A stretch of DNA of 43,876 nucleotides from Lentzea kentuckyensis (lineage in GTDB: Bacteria; Actinomycetota; Actinomycetes; Mycobacteriales; Pseudonocardiaceae), in contig NZ_MUYM01000002.1 of NCBI RefSeq assembly GCF_002150765.1, positions 1 to 43,876 of the forward strand. Reading direction: 5' to 3'. The position numbers and the translations under genes were made by a program. The first letter of the stretch is position 1. Each line of letters starts with the position of its first letter. Positions 26,110 to 34,040 of this stretch are shown here, one piece after another. The notes below the pieces were generated by a model, which did not search any database, was not told the DNA's origin, and was given only the letters and a program-made list of their open reading frames with translations.

Positions 26110-26538
26110 TTAGTCGGCTTTGTCACTTTCGTTCACGTCGGTCAGGCCCAACGCCCACTGACGCCCATCGCGGGTGAACAGGAAGACGAGGACGACGACG
26201 CAGTAGATGCCGCCCAACGAGCCGAGCAGTTGCTGCTCCGACGGCCCGTACGCGTACCAGGCGCAGCCGAGCAACAGCAGCTGCGTGACGATCACGGGCG
26301 TGCGCGCACCGTGCTGACCACGGAACAACAGGACCGACGCGAGGATCGCGCCGCCGAACCAGATCACGAGCACACCGGCGGCGCCGAGGATCGGGCCCGC
26401 GGGGGTCGCTCCGCCGATCACCCGGATGGCGAGCGCGCCGGCCAGCGCGATGCCGCCCAGGCCCTGCAGGAAGGTGAGCACGGCGGCGACGCGTACCGAG
26501 CGCGGTGGCGCGGGGGTCACCGGGTTGTCACTGTTCAC
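26110..26538 (-). CDS. Small multi-pass membrane protein of unknown function
   Basis: 142 aa from GTG 26538 (aggaaagg 4 bases upstream); an open frame to 26601 exists without support. After a short Pro-rich N-terminus there are four hydrophobic segments, beginning VRVAAVLTFLQGLGGIALAGALA and ending GSLGGIYCVVVLVFLFTRDGRQW. No catalytic motif is seen. Such proteins are common in actinomycetes. It ends 82 bp from the start of the secreted protease gene and could share its direction but probably not its transcript. Confidence 0.72.
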   Translation of the reverse strand: MNSDNPVTPAPPRSVRVAAVLTFLQGLGGIALAGALAIRVIGGATPAGPILGAAGVLVIWFGGAILASVLLFRGQHGARTPVIVTQLLLLGCAWYAYGPSEQQLLGSLGGIYCVVVLVFLFTRDGRQWALGLTDVNESDKAD

Positions 26539-26776
26539 GGGACCTTTCCTCACGTTCTGTACCTGGTCACGGATCGTAGGCCACCCGGTTGGAGGGCTCA
26601 CTCAGCACGCCGGGCGCGGGAAGATCAAGGGGCCTTCAGCGAGCCGGCGGTCGTCCGGGGTGCACTCGGCTGCGAGGTGAACGCACTGCTGACGGAAGGG
26701 AGATTTGCGCCACTTTCGTGAGGCTGGAGCCACCCTGAGGGAGGACATGCGCGCCGCTGACGGTCACGCACTGTCT

Positions 26777-26782
26777 TACCCT
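26777..26782 (+). promoter_or_regulatory. -10 element of a probable leaderless transcript (lipid kinase)
   Basis: TACCCT is followed by 6 bases and then GTG 26789, where homology begins. This supports the shorter start over ATG 26747. Confidence 0.5.
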
Positions 26783-26788
26783 CAAGTA

Positions 26789-27730
26789 GTGCGCGCTCTT
26801 CTCGTGGTGAACCCGCAGGCGACTACAACAACGCCGGCGGGCCGTGACGTGTTGGCGCACGCGCTGGCCAGCGACGTGCAGCTGGAGATCATCCAGACCT
26901 CCTACCGCGGCCATGCGGCGGACGCGGCGAGCAACGCCGCCGCGGACGGGTTCGACCTGGTCATCGCCCACGGCGGCGACGGCACGGTGAACGAGGTCGT
27001 GAACGGCATCCTGCGCGGCGGCCCCCGTCCCGACAAGCCGATGCTCGGCGTCGTGCCCGGCGGTTCGGCGAACGTCTTCGCGGGCGCGCTCGGCATCCCG
27101 CGCGACCCGGTCGAGGCCACGCACGTCCTGCTGCAGGCCATCGAGCACGGCACCAGGCGCCGGATCGGGCTCGGTCAGGTCTTCTCGGACGTCGTCGAGG
27201 GCGGCAAGGGCCGGTGGTTCACGTTCAACGCGGGTATGGGCCTGGACGCCGACGTCGTCGCCGGCGTGGAGAAGAAGCGCGCCAGGGGCCGCAACGCGAG
27301 TCCTGCTCTCTATCTGAGCGTCGCGCTCAAGGCCTACGCGCAGAACGTGCGCAAGCCGCAGCACTTCACCGTCGAAGTTCCGGGTGAGGCGCCGTTCAAC
27401 GACGTCGGCATGGTGTTCGTGTCGAACACCGACCCGTGGACGTACTTCGGTGACAAGGCCATCCAGCTCAACCCCAGCACGTCGTTCGACGGCGGCCTCG
27501 GCCTGAGCGCCCTGAAGACCCTGCGGGTGCCCACGGTCGGGCGCTATGTCGCCCAAGTGCTCGCCACCGGTAATCCAAAGGGCGGGAATCTCGTTCGGCG
27601 CGACGACGTGGGTTATGTCAGAGTGAAGTGCGAGGAGCCCGCCAACCTCCAGGTCGACGGAGATTTCCTCGGCATGACGACTGCGGTGGAGTTCCGGGCA
27701 GTCCCCGACGCGTTGACTGTTGCCGTATAA
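26789..27730 (+). CDS. Diacylglycerol kinase family lipid kinase
   Basis: 313 aa from GTG 26789 (VRALLVVNPQATTTTPAGRD), where related actinobacterial proteins begin; ATG 26747, which has ggagg, would add 14 residues. The nucleotide-binding signature is VIAHGGDGTVNEVVNGIL, and the second motif VVPGGSANVFAGALG is typical of the DAGK/YegS/sphingosine kinase superfamily. It would phosphorylate a lipid alcohol such as diacylglycerol using ATP, recycling it to phosphatidate. It is the left end of the conserved whiB1-sigH neighbourhood, corresponding to Rv3218 of M. tuberculosis as recalled. Confidence 0.88.
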   Translation: MRALLVVNPQATTTTPAGRDVLAHALASDVQLEIIQTSYRGHAADAASNAAADGFDLVIAHGGDGTVNEVVNGILRGGPRPDKPMLGVVPGGSANVFAGALGIPRDPVEATHVLLQAIEHGTRRRIGLGQVFSDVVEGGKGRWFTFNAGMGLDADVVAGVEKKRARGRNASPALYLSVALKAYAQNVRKPQHFTVEVPGEAPFNDVGMVFVSNTDPWTYFGDKAIQLNPSTSFDGGLGLSALKTLRVPTVGRYVAQVLATGNPKGGNLVRRDDVGYVRVKCEEPANLQVDGDFLGMTTAVEFRAVPDALTVAV

Positions 27731-27843
27731 GCAACTTGACAGTCCGTGATCGGTTCGTGACCGTCTCGGTACTCACCCGGGATGTACTGCAGTCGAGTGA
27801 CAGCAGAGCGTGAAACCCCAGGTGAACGCTGTCGATCTTTTGG

Positions 27844-27857
27844 GTGAGTTCACTCAC
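27844..27857. promoter_or_regulatory. CRP-type site 1 upstream of whiB1
   Basis: gtgagttcactcac fits GTGA-N6-TCAC exactly and lies inside a larger dyad, ggtgagt-tc-actcacc (27843-27858). Centre 27850.5, 126 bp before the whiB1 start. Confidence 0.7.
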
Positions 27858-27875
27858 CGGGTCAGTGCTAACCCC

Positions 27876-27881
27876 TTGACA
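27876..27881 (+). promoter_or_regulatory. Candidate -35 hexamer of whiB1
   Basis: ttgaca matches the sigma-70 -35 consensus and lies between the two CRP-type sites. The matching -10 is poor, and the second site would overlap it. Confidence 0.35.
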
Positions 27882-27893
27882 TCCCAGCCGTTC

Positions 27894-27907
27894 GTGAAAG
27901 CATTCAC
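27894..27907. promoter_or_regulatory. CRP-type site 2 upstream of whiB1
   Basis: gtgaaagcattcac also fits GTGA-N6-TCAC exactly. Centre 27900.5, exactly 50 bp from site 1, so both face the same side of the helix. Confidence 0.7.
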
Positions 27908-27976
27908 AAGCACCCCAAAACGACCGCTGACAACCGGCGTGCCCTTGTGCGCGCCTACTGCTGAGGAGTAGTTCCA

Positions 27977-28231
27977 ATGGACTGGCGCCACCGCGCGATC
28001 TGCCGCGACGAGGACCCCGAGCTGTTCTTCCCCGTTGGGAACAGTGGTCCCGCGCTGCTTCAGATCGCCGAGGCGAAGACCGTCTGCCGTCGTTGTCCCG
28101 TCGTCTCCGACTGCCTCGCGTGGGCGCTCGAGAGCGGCCAGGACGCCGGCGTCTGGGGCGGGATGAGCGAAGACGAGCGCCGCGCACTCAAGCGCCGCAA
28201 CGCCCGCACGCGGGCCCGCAGCAACGCCTGA
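27977..28231 (+). CDS. whiB1: WhiB-family iron-sulfur transcription regulator WhiB1
   Basis: 84 aa, nearly the same length as and very similar to mycobacterial WhiB1. It starts MDWRHRAICRDEDPELFFP and has the invariant GVWGGMSEDERRALKRRN turn and basic tail. The 4Fe-4S ligands are Cys9, Cys37, Cys40 and Cys46. WhiB1 binds the main sigma factor and is nitric-oxide sensitive in mycobacteria, where it is essential. The ribosome site gaggag lies 8 bases upstream. Two CRP-type sites precede it, in agreement with the cAMP-CRP control known in M. tuberculosis. Confidence 0.97.
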   Translation: MDWRHRAICRDEDPELFFPVGNSGPALLQIAEAKTVCRRCPVVSDCLAWALESGQDAGVWGGMSEDERRALKRRNARTRARSNA

Positions 28232-28258
28232 CCAGGCAGTTAGCCGCGAAAAACGCAT

Positions 28259-28302
28259 AAAGAAGAAGCCCGACACCGTGCCAGGTGTCGGGCTTCTTCT
28301 TT
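28259..28302. terminator. Strong intrinsic terminator between whiB1 and pdtaS
   Basis: A perfect stem of 19 bp (28259-28277 with 28284-28302) surrounds the loop gtgcca, with a T-rich tract in the downstream arm and after it. It can serve both convergent genes. Confidence 0.9.
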
Positions 28303-28372
28303 TGTTTGCACACCCTCCCGCATGACCACGTGAGACCGCTGAGGCTGATCGTCACGTGTGCACGGCGTTAGT

Positions 28373-29851
28373 TTAGCGCCGCCCTCTGAGCGGTACGCGC
28401 AGGACCGCCTCTGTACCGCCTCGAGGCCTGCGCCGCAAGCTCAACGAGCCCCTCAGTTCGGAATCGACGAGGGTCCGAACGATCTGCAGACCGAGACGAT
28501 CCGTGCGCTCCAGGGAGAAACCGGGCGGAAGCCCCTTCCCGTCGTCGGTGATCGTCACGTCGAGCCATTTGGCGGACCGCTCCGAGTGCACGACGACCTC
28601 TCCACGCTGGCCAGGGGCGTAGGCGTGCTCGAAGGCGTTCTGCACGAGCTCGGTCAGCACCATCACCAGCGGGGTGGCGATCTCGGCGGGGACGATCCCG
28701 AAACCACCCTCGCGACGCACGCTCACCTGGGTCTCGGTGACCGCCACGTCGCTCATCATCGGGATCACCTTGTCGACCACGTCGTCCAGATCGACCCGCT
28801 CGTCGACGGACATCGACAACGTCTCGTGCACGAGTGCGATGGAAGTCACACGGCGGACCGACTCGGCCAGCGCCTCCTTCGCCTCCGGGTTGCTCAACCT
28901 GCGGCTTTGCAGCCTCAGCAGGGCCGCGACGGTCTGCAGGTTGTTCTTCACCCGATGGTGGATCTCGCGGATCGTGGCGTCCTTGGACATCAACGCGCGG
29001 TCACGCCGGCGCACCTCGGTGACGTCGCGGCACAGCACGATGGCGCCCGCGGCCTGTCCACGTGGCCGGAGGGGCAACGAACGGAACAGCACCGCGGCGC
29101 CGCGGCGTGACTCGGCCTCCATGCGCATCGACGGCTGGCCGTCCAGCGCCTGCCTGATCCGCTGGGCGACCTCGGTGGCGTCGAACGGGTCACCGATGAG
29201 GCTGCGGGTGAGCGGTGCGAGGTGCACGCCCACGAGGTCCGAGGCATGGCCCATGCGGTGGTACGCCGACAGTGCGTTCGGCGACGCGAACACCACGGCA
29301 CCGGACGGATCGAGCCTGATCAGGCCGTCGCCGACGCGGGGGCTGGTGTGCACGTCCGGCGATGGTTCGGGGGCGGGGAACGTGCCGTCCGCGATCATCT
29401 GGCACAGGTCGGCGGCGCTGCCGAGGTACGAGATCTCCAACGGCGACGGCACCCGCGGCACGGCCAGGTTCGTGCTGCGGCTCAGCACCGCGATGACCTG
29501 GGTGCCCAGCCGCACCGGGATGGTTTCGCGCCGCACCGGCACGCCCAGGTGCCAGCGCGGGTCCTCCTCGCGGCAGATCCGCGACTCGTCGATGGCCCGG
29601 CGCAGCTGCGGGTGTTCCTCGGTGTCGACCTCGCTGCCGACCACGTCCTCCGGGTGAGCCGTCGGCGCCGTGGTGGGACGGGCCTGCGCGACGCAGAGGA
29701 ACTTGCCGTCGTCCAGCGGGACCCACATGTTGAAGTCCGCGAACGAGAGGTCGGAGAGGAGTTGCCACTCCGCGACGACCAGTTGGAGGTGGTCGACGGC
29801 GGCGCCGGAGAGCTTCGTGTGCTCGGCCAGCAGGTCTGTGAGCGTGCTCAG
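28373..29851 (-). CDS. pdtaS: Sensor histidine kinase PdtaS
   Basis: 492 aa when read from a CTG at 29851. That start gives an N-terminus of the form (M)STLTDLLAEHT, which matches the mycobacterial PdtaS start as I recall it, and ggaggag lies directly before it. Starting at the first ATG (29728) would cut 41 residues from the GAF domain. The GAF domain spans about 1-150 (LSFADFNMWVPLDDGKFLCVAQ) and PAS about 165-275. The HisKA_2 box has the phospho-acceptor in REIHHRVKNNLQTVAALLRLQ, and the ATPase domain shows ELVQNAFEHAY and DDGKGLPPGF. It is soluble with no membrane segment. In mycobacteria it signals to the antiterminator PdtaR; that partner is not in this window. Confidence 0.93.
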   Translation of the reverse strand: MSTLTDLLAEHTKLSGAAVDHLQLVVAEWQLLSDLSFADFNMWVPLDDGKFLCVAQARPTTAPTAHPEDVVGSEVDTEEHPQLRRAIDESRICREEDPRWHLGVPVRRETIPVRLGTQVIAVLSRSTNLAVPRVPSPLEISYLGSAADLCQMIADGTFPAPEPSPDVHTSPRVGDGLIRLDPSGAVVFASPNALSAYHRMGHASDLVGVHLAPLTRSLIGDPFDATEVAQRIRQALDGQPSMRMEAESRRGAAVLFRSLPLRPRGQAAGAIVLCRDVTEVRRRDRALMSKDATIREIHHRVKNNLQTVAALLRLQSRRLSNPEAKEALAESVRRVTSIALVHETLSMSVDERVDLDDVVDKVIPMMSDVAVTETQVSVRREGGFGIVPAEIATPLVMVLTELVQNAFEHAYAPGQRGEVVVHSERSAKWLDVTITDDGKGLPPGFSLERTDRLGLQIVRTLVDSELRGSLSLRRRPRGGTEAVLRVPLRGRR

Positions 29852-29905
29852 AACTCCTCCATGCGAAAATGGTGGGCGAAGCAGTTCTGATCCTAGGAGA
29901 CACCC

Positions 29906-29980
29906 ATGTCGAAGCGTGCTCGCAAGCGCCGCGACCGCAAAAAGGGCGGCGCCAACCGAGGCAAGCGCCCCAACGCCTGA
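29906..29980 (+). CDS. 50S ribosomal protein bL37
   Basis: Only 24 aa, extremely basic: it begins MSKRARKRRDRKKGG and ends NRGKRPNA. This is the pattern of the small actinobacterial ribosomal protein bL37 found in mycobacterial 50S structures. The ATG has ggag 6 bases upstream, and a perfect 16-bp terminator starts 8 bp after the stop, so it is a complete transcription unit. It lies between pdtaS (divergent) and rsrA (convergent). Genes this small are commonly missed by automatic annotation. Confidence 0.93.
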   Translation: MSKRARKRRDRKKGGANRGKRPNA

Positions 29981-29988
29981 GTACTGCG

Positions 29989-30024
29989 AAAGGCCCTGGT
30001 CACGAACACGTGACCAGGGCCTTT
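29989..30024. terminator. Terminator between bL37 and rsrA
   Basis: A perfect 16-bp stem (29989-30004 with 30009-30024) surrounds the tetraloop aaca, followed by a cttttgtctt tract on the plus strand. It probably serves both converging units. Confidence 0.92.
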
Positions 30025-30040
30025 TGTCTTGCGCGAGGAC

Positions 30041-30301
30041 TCAGTCCTCGGTGCGAATCTCCACGATCGTGGCTCGGATGCGCGCCTTCAGGTCGGCCGG
30101 GGCGTAGTCGCCCCCGCACTTGCGCGCGAGCAACGCCTTGAGGTGCTCCTCCAGCCCGAACTGCTCCAGGCACGGATGGCACTCGTCGAGGTGCGTCTGC
30201 AGTGCCGCACGGCGAGTCTGGTCACACTCCTGGTCCAGGAACAGCCAGACCTCGGACAGCACCTCTGAGCAGTCGGTGTCGTGGGGTTCGCCGCAGTTCA
30301 T
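30041..30301 (-). CDS. rsrA: Zinc-binding anti-sigma factor (RsrA/RshA)
   Basis: 86 aa. The redox/zinc ligands fall at the positions of Streptomyces RsrA: Cys11, His37, Cys41 and Cys44, the last three in HLDECHPC. It binds SigH and releases it when the thiols are oxidised to a disulphide. The ATG at 30301 overlaps the sigH stop by 4 bp (ATGA), giving coupled synthesis of sigma and anti-sigma. It is the last gene before the shared terminator. Confidence 0.95.
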   Translation of the reverse strand: MNCGEPHDTDCSEVLSEVWLFLDQECDQTRRAALQTHLDECHPCLEQFGLEEHLKALLARKCGGDYAPADLKARIRATIVEIRTED

Positions 30302-30963
30302 GACGCGTCTCCGTTGTTTCCTCGGAGGAAACCGCGCTCGCGGGCGACGTCCGCCAGCATGTCGCGGAGCTGGCGACGGCCCCGGTGCAACCGGGACATC
30401 ACCGTGCCGATCGGGGTGCCCATGATGTCTGCGATCTCCTTGTACGCGAAGCCTTCGACATCGGCGAGGTAGACCGCGATCCGGAACTCCTCCGGCAACC
30501 GCTGCAATGCTTCCTTGACGTCGCTGTCGGGCAGGTTGTCGAGTGCCTCGACCTCGGCGCTGCGCAGCCCGGACGAGGTGTGGCTCTCCGCCTGCGCCAG
30601 CTGCCAGTCCGTGATCTCGTCGGTCGGCTGCTGAATCGGCTGGCGCTGCTTCTTGCGGTAGCCGTTGATGTACGTGTTCGTCAGGATCCGATACAGCCAG
30701 GCCTTGAGGTTCGTGCCCTCCGAAAAGGACGCGAACGCCGAATAGGCCTTGAGGAACGTCTCCTGGACCAGATCCTCGGCATCGGCCGGGTTGCGCGTCA
30801 TGCGCAGGGCCGCCGAGTAGAGCTGGTCGAGCATCGGCATCGCGTCGCGCTCGAAACGCGCGGCTCGCTCCGCCGTCGTCTCCGTCGTGCCGGTGGCGGG
30901 CACCGCGCTCCCTTCCCACAGGTTCTGGGTCGGGTCTGACTCTACGCGGGGCCGCTCGAGCAT
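30298..30963 (-). CDS. sigH: ECF sigma factor SigH/SigR
   Basis: 221 aa from ATG 30963. Region 2 contains [23 protein letters not shown] and [19 protein letters not shown]. Region 4 contains [23 protein letters not shown] and [19 protein letters not shown]. It directs the thiol-oxidative stress response. Three starts are possible: ATG 30996 (232 aa), ATG 30963, and GTG 30903 (201 aa), the last with the best ribosome site (gggaagggag). A SigH-type promoter at 31011-30985 would begin transcription after 30996, favouring 30963 from that promoter and 30903 from others. This resembles the two-isoform SigR/SigR' arrangement of Streptomyces. Confidence 0.95.
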   Translation of the reverse strand: MLERPRVESDPTQNLWEGSAVPATGTTETTAERAARFERDAMPMLDQLYSAALRMTRNPADAEDLVQETFLKAYSAFASFSEGTNLKAWLYRILTNTYINGYRKKQRQPIQQPTDEITDWQLAQAESHTSSGLRSAEVEALDNLPDSDVKEALQRLPEEFRIAVYLADVEGFAYKEIADIMGTPIGTVMSRLHRGRRQLRDMLADVARERGFLRGNNGDAS

Positions 30964-30984
30964 GTTCGTCACCACGTCCTCAGT

Positions 30985-31011
30985 AACAACGGACATGCTG
31001 GTAGTAATTCC
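30985..31011 (-). promoter_or_regulatory. SigH-type autoregulatory promoter
   Basis: On the minus strand, GGAAT (31011-31007) is followed after 19 bases by GTT (30987-30985), fitting the SigR/SigH consensus GGAAT-N18/19-GTT. It reads into sigH-rsrA and ends only 3 bp before the divergent ybaK start. Confidence 0.6.
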
Positions 31012-31013
31012 GC

Positions 31014-31490
31014 ATGGCCGGACGTGGGACGCCCGCCACAGCGTTGCTGGACAAGCAGCGGGTGGCGCACACCTTGCACTCGTACGAGCACGACCCCCGC
31101 CACGAGTCCTACGGGCTGGAGGCGGCCGAGGCGCTCGGGCTGGTGCCGGGACGCGTGTTCAAGACGCTCGTGGCCGAAGTCGACGGCAAGCTCGCCGTCG
31201 GAGTGGTCCCGGTGACTTCGCAGCTGGATCTGAAGGGTCTGGCGGCTGCGTTGAAGGGCAAGAAGGCCAAGATGGCGGTGGTCGCCGATGCCGAACGTGC
31301 GACGGGCTACGTCGCCGGTGGCATCTCACCGCTGGGGCAGAAGAAGCGGCTGCCGGTCGTCATCGACTCGTCGGTGTCGGAGTTCGAGACGGTGTTCTGC
31401 AGTGCCGGCCGGCGCGGCCTCGAAGTGGAGATCGCGCCGGCCGAACTGGTGCGACTCACCAACGCGGTGGTCGCGCCGATCAGCGCTTAG
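31014..31490 (+). CDS. ybaK: Cys-tRNA(Pro)/Cys-tRNA(Cys) deacylase YbaK
   Basis: 158 aa of the YbaK/EbsC editing family, which hydrolyses Cys mischarged on tRNA(Pro). Visible motifs are [21 protein letters not shown] (with the conserved catalytic Lys of FKTL), [36 protein letters not shown], and [17 protein letters not shown] 31014 has no ribosome site and lies within the sigH promoter region. The stop overlaps the tail of the next, opposite gene by 4 bp. Confidence 0.93.
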   Translation: MAGRGTPATALLDKQRVAHTLHSYEHDPRHESYGLEAAEALGLVPGRVFKTLVAEVDGKLAVGVVPVTSQLDLKGLAAALKGKKAKMAVVADAERATGYVAGGISPLGQKKRLPVVIDSSVSEFETVFCSAGRRGLEVEIAPAELVRLTNAVVAPISA

Positions 31491-31978
31491 CTGACCGGTT
31501 CCATCACGTCTCCCACCCGCACGATCGTGCCGATGCTGGACGGCCACGCGACGAGCTTCAGATCACCCAGGCTGCCCTGGCCGGGCAGGTTGAACATCAT
31601 GTATGCCGGCGTCACGGTCGGCCCCTGGATCTCCGAACCCACGTAGACGGCGGCCTCGTGGATCCCGCCGACCGGCACCTCGACGTAGTGCCCGGTCTGG
31701 CCGCCTGCCAGCGGGATGTTCATGTCCCGGCCCGACGCGTCGAGGAAGCGCACGTTGCTGAGGCTGCCGCCGATCTTGCAGGAGACACCCTCGGCGGGGG
31801 CGATCCTCATCCAGTGCGCCGTCTTGTTCGCGGACGGCTTGTTCATTCGGTGGGCGCTGATCACCAGGTCACTGCCGGTGCACCACGAGGTTTCGGCCTG
31901 GGCCGCGGAGGCTCCCGTCACGCCCACGAGGGCGGCACCTGCCAGTGCCACAGCAGCGGTCTTGCCGAGCATGTTCAC
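31487..31978 (-). CDS. Secreted DUF4232-like protein
   Basis: 163 aa from GTG 31978 (ggag 5 bases upstream; ATG 31972 is an alternative). A Sec signal peptide ends near AAQAETSW. The mature part has the DUF4232 pattern: an early Cys (WCTGSDLVISAH), a second Cys after about 35 residues (EGVSCKIGG), then beta-strands with FLDASGRDMNIPLAGG and HEAAVYVGSE. It is an exported protein of unknown role. Confidence 0.72.
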   Translation of the reverse strand: MNMLGKTAAVALAGAALVGVTGASAAQAETSWCTGSDLVISAHRMNKPSANKTAHWMRIAPAEGVSCKIGGSLSNVRFLDASGRDMNIPLAGGQTGHYVEVPVGGIHEAAVYVGSEIQGPTVTPAYMMFNLPGQGSLGDLKLVAWPSSIGTIVRVGDVMEPVS

Positions 31979-32052
31979 GTGTTCTCCGAGTACGTCTCGA
32001 TCTGGTGTTGCCCTGACACGCAGGGAACGCCGTCGATCCGTGATCGGTTGTA

Positions 32053-32060
32053 AAACGTTT
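32053..32060. promoter_or_regulatory. AAACGTTT core, weak LacI-type operator candidate
   Basis: The 8-bp palindrome aaacgttt lies in the stretch tgtaaaacgtttcaaa, about 75 bp before the DUF4232 gene. The outer bases match a LacI dyad only partly. Confidence 0.25.
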
Positions 32061-32065
32061 CAAAC

Positions 32066-32608
32066 CTATTCACCGACCTGGCCGTCGATCGCCTCGCGGA
32101 TCAGATCGGCGTGGCCGTTGTGCCGCGAGTACTCCTCGACCATGTGGGTCAGGATCCAGCGCAGGCTCACCTTTTTGCCGTCCGGCCACGGGGCGCGCTT
32201 GCTGAGCTGACCGAGGTCGCCGGTTTCGAGGGCTTCCTCGACGGCCTTGCGGGCGCGTTCGACGTCGTCCTGCCAGAGGGCCCTCAGCTGCTCAGGTGTG
32301 TCCTGGGCGGCCGAGTGCCAATCCCAGTCGTTGTCGGCCTTCCAGTCGACGCTTCCCCACGGCTCCAACGGCTTGCGGTCGTGCAGGACGGTGTGGAACC
32401 ACTGCTGCTCGACGTACGCGAGGTGCTTGAGCAGACCGCCGAGCGTCATCGACGACTTCGCGGTGGTCTGGTTGAGCTGCTCGGCGGTGAGGCCATCGGT
32501 CTTCCACGCGAGGGTCGCGCGCTGGAACTCCAGGAACCCGGTCAAGGTGGCGAGCTCGTCGCCGTCCAGCGGCGGTTCCGGACGGCCCTGCTCGTCGAAG
32601 TCGCTCAT
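32066..32608 (-). CDS. DinB superfamily (DUF664) protein
   Basis: 180 aa four-helix-bundle DinB-like protein. Likely metal-binding histidines are in LLKHLAYVEQQWFH and THMVEEYSRHNGHADLIRE, both family hallmarks. Related proteins include thiol-dependent S-transferases of actinomycetes, but the reaction here is unknown. It is the last gene of a three-gene minus-strand unit (SRAP, hydrolase, DinB), 10 bp after the hydrolase. Confidence 0.85.
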   Translation of the reverse strand: MSDFDEQGRPEPPLDGDELATLTGFLEFQRATLAWKTDGLTAEQLNQTTAKSSMTLGGLLKHLAYVEQQWFHTVLHDRKPLEPWGSVDWKADNDWDWHSAAQDTPEQLRALWQDDVERARKAVEEALETGDLGQLSKRAPWPDGKKVSLRWILTHMVEEYSRHNGHADLIREAIDGQVGE

Positions 32609-32618
32609 GAACGCGACG

Positions 32619-33230
32619 CTAGTCGAGCGGACGCAGCACCCGGTCCAGCCATTCGCCGACGAACCTGCCGACGTCCGCCACCGACGCCTTCAGCGAGTGA
32701 TCTCCCTTGAGCAGCACGACCTCGCGGTGCTTGGACTGGCCCGGCTGGCCGAACGGGTCGTTCTCGCCCTGCACGACCAGCGTCGCGACCTCGACGCCGT
32801 CCAGCTCCGCCATCCGGGACTTCTCCGGCTTGCCCGGCGGGTGCACGGGGAACGCCAGGCACAGCACCGCGACGGCCTGGCCTTCGACGCTCGTGCGGCA
32901 GGCCACCCGAGCGCCGGACGACCGGCCGCCGAACACCAGGGGCAGGCCGTCGAACCAGCGCTCGCCCAGGTCGTCGACGACGGACAGCCAGGCGGTGTCG
33001 AGCTGGTTGGCCGGTGCGGGGGCACGACGGCCCGCGACGCGGTAGGGCTGTTCGATCAGGGCCACGTGCACGCCGACGGAGTTGGCGGCGTGGCACGCGG
33101 CGACCAGATCGGGGGCCTCGACGCCCCCACCGGCGCCGTGGCCCAGCAGCAGTGCCGCCCGCGGTTCGTGGGCACAGTGCAGTGAGGCCCGCGCGGGGCC
33201 GTGCGGCGTGTCCACCAACAGCGTCGTCAC
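32619..33230 (-). CDS. Alpha/beta hydrolase of the KANL3/Tex30 type
   Basis: 203 aa. It opens LLLGHGAGGGVEAPDLVAAC. The nucleophile Ser lies in FGGRSSGARVACRT, the Asp in VVQGENDPFG, and the His in LLKGDHSLK, a complete triad. The ATG overlaps the SRAP stop by 4 bp, so it is co-translated with that gene. The substrate is unknown. Confidence 0.85.
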   Translation of the reverse strand: MTTLLVDTPHGPARASLHCAHEPRAALLLGHGAGGGVEAPDLVAACHAANSVGVHVALIEQPYRVAGRRAPAPANQLDTAWLSVVDDLGERWFDGLPLVFGGRSSGARVACRTSVEGQAVAVLCLAFPVHPPGKPEKSRMAELDGVEVATLVVQGENDPFGQPGQSKHREVVLLKGDHSLKASVADVGRFVGEWLDRVLRPLD

Positions 33231-33955
33231 GACTGCTCGAACAACATGGGTGCGGGCTTCTCGTCGTCGGTCAACGAGACGCGGTCCATCAACGAGGCGT
33301 TGTTGTTCTTCACACTGTTCACCGCCGTCGACACCGGGCGCAGTTCGAGCGCCTCGACGATCGAGGGATCAGGAGTCAGCAGCTCGCTGGGGTCGAGGGA
33401 CGTCGGGTCGAGCCACGCCGACCAGCGGTCCTGAGGCAGCAGCAACGGCATGCGGTGGTGCACCTCGGTCATCACGCCGATGGCGTCCGTGGTGAGCACC
33501 GCGCACGTGACGGTCGGAACGTCGTCCTTCCACCACACGGACCAGATGCCCGCCATGGCCAGGGAAGCGCCATCGCCGCGGGTGATGAAGTACGGCTGTT
33601 TGCGCCCCTCGGCAGGCTGCCATTCGTACCAGCCCTCGGCCGGCAGGATGCAGCGACGCTTGATCGCGGACTGCTTGTAGGCCGGCTTGGTCAGCACGCT
33701 CTCGGCGCGGGCGTTGATCATCTTGGCCGCGCCGGAGAGGTCCTTGGCCCAGTGCGGAACGAGACCCCAGCGCATGACGCGGATGCTGCGTTCCAGCTCT
33801 TCGTCCTCTGGTTTGCGCTCGACCACCGCCATGACGTGCTTGGTGGGAGCGATGTTGTAGTCCGCCCCTGGCGCCTCGTCGCCGGTTCCGTCCACCGCGT
33901 CGAACTCGGCCGCCAGCAGCGCCGGGTCCTTGGTGGAGGCGTACCTACCGCACAA
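33227..33955 (-). CDS. SOS response-associated peptidase family protein (SRAP/HMCES/YedK)
   Basis: 242 aa. The start is TTG 33955, set 8 bases after ggaggtgat, a near-full match to the 16S anti-SD; the next codon gives Cys2, the residue that must become N-terminal. SRAP proteins crosslink through Cys2 to abasic sites in single-stranded DNA and protect them. Other visible motifs are [27 protein letters not shown] (catalytic Glu) and VHHRMPLLL (catalytic His). It heads a unit with the hydrolase and DinB genes and is divergent from aroA, as in M. tuberculosis (Rv3226c/Rv3227, recalled). Confidence 0.93.
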   Translation of the reverse strand: MCGRYASTKDPALLAAEFDAVDGTGDEAPGADYNIAPTKHVMAVVERKPEDEELERSIRVMRWGLVPHWAKDLSGAAKMINARAESVLTKPAYKQSAIKRRCILPAEGWYEWQPAEGRKQPYFITRGDGASLAMAGIWSVWWKDDVPTVTCAVLTTDAIGVMTEVHHRMPLLLPQDRWSAWLDPTSLDPSELLTPDPSIVEALELRPVSTAVNSVKNNNASLMDRVSLTDDEKPAPMLFEQS

Positions 33956-33991
33956 AACCGATCACCTCCGAAGTCGTCATCGTCGCACGTC

Positions 33992-34007
33992 GGGAACACC
34001 TGTGCGA
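33992..34007. promoter_or_regulatory. Partial LexA-like (SOS) box
   Basis: gggaacacctgtgcga matches 12 of 16 positions of the actinobacterial SOS box TCGAACRNRYGTTYGA, 36 bp before the SRAP start. The left half-site is degraded. Confidence 0.3.
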
Positions 34008-34040
34008 GCCACGCCACCGACGATGCGGGATCATTCATCC

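Noticed and set aside
32051..32064. Strong LacI operator before the DUF4232 gene
   Set aside because: Only the 8-bp core is symmetric; flanking positions mismatch, so it is kept only as a weak site.
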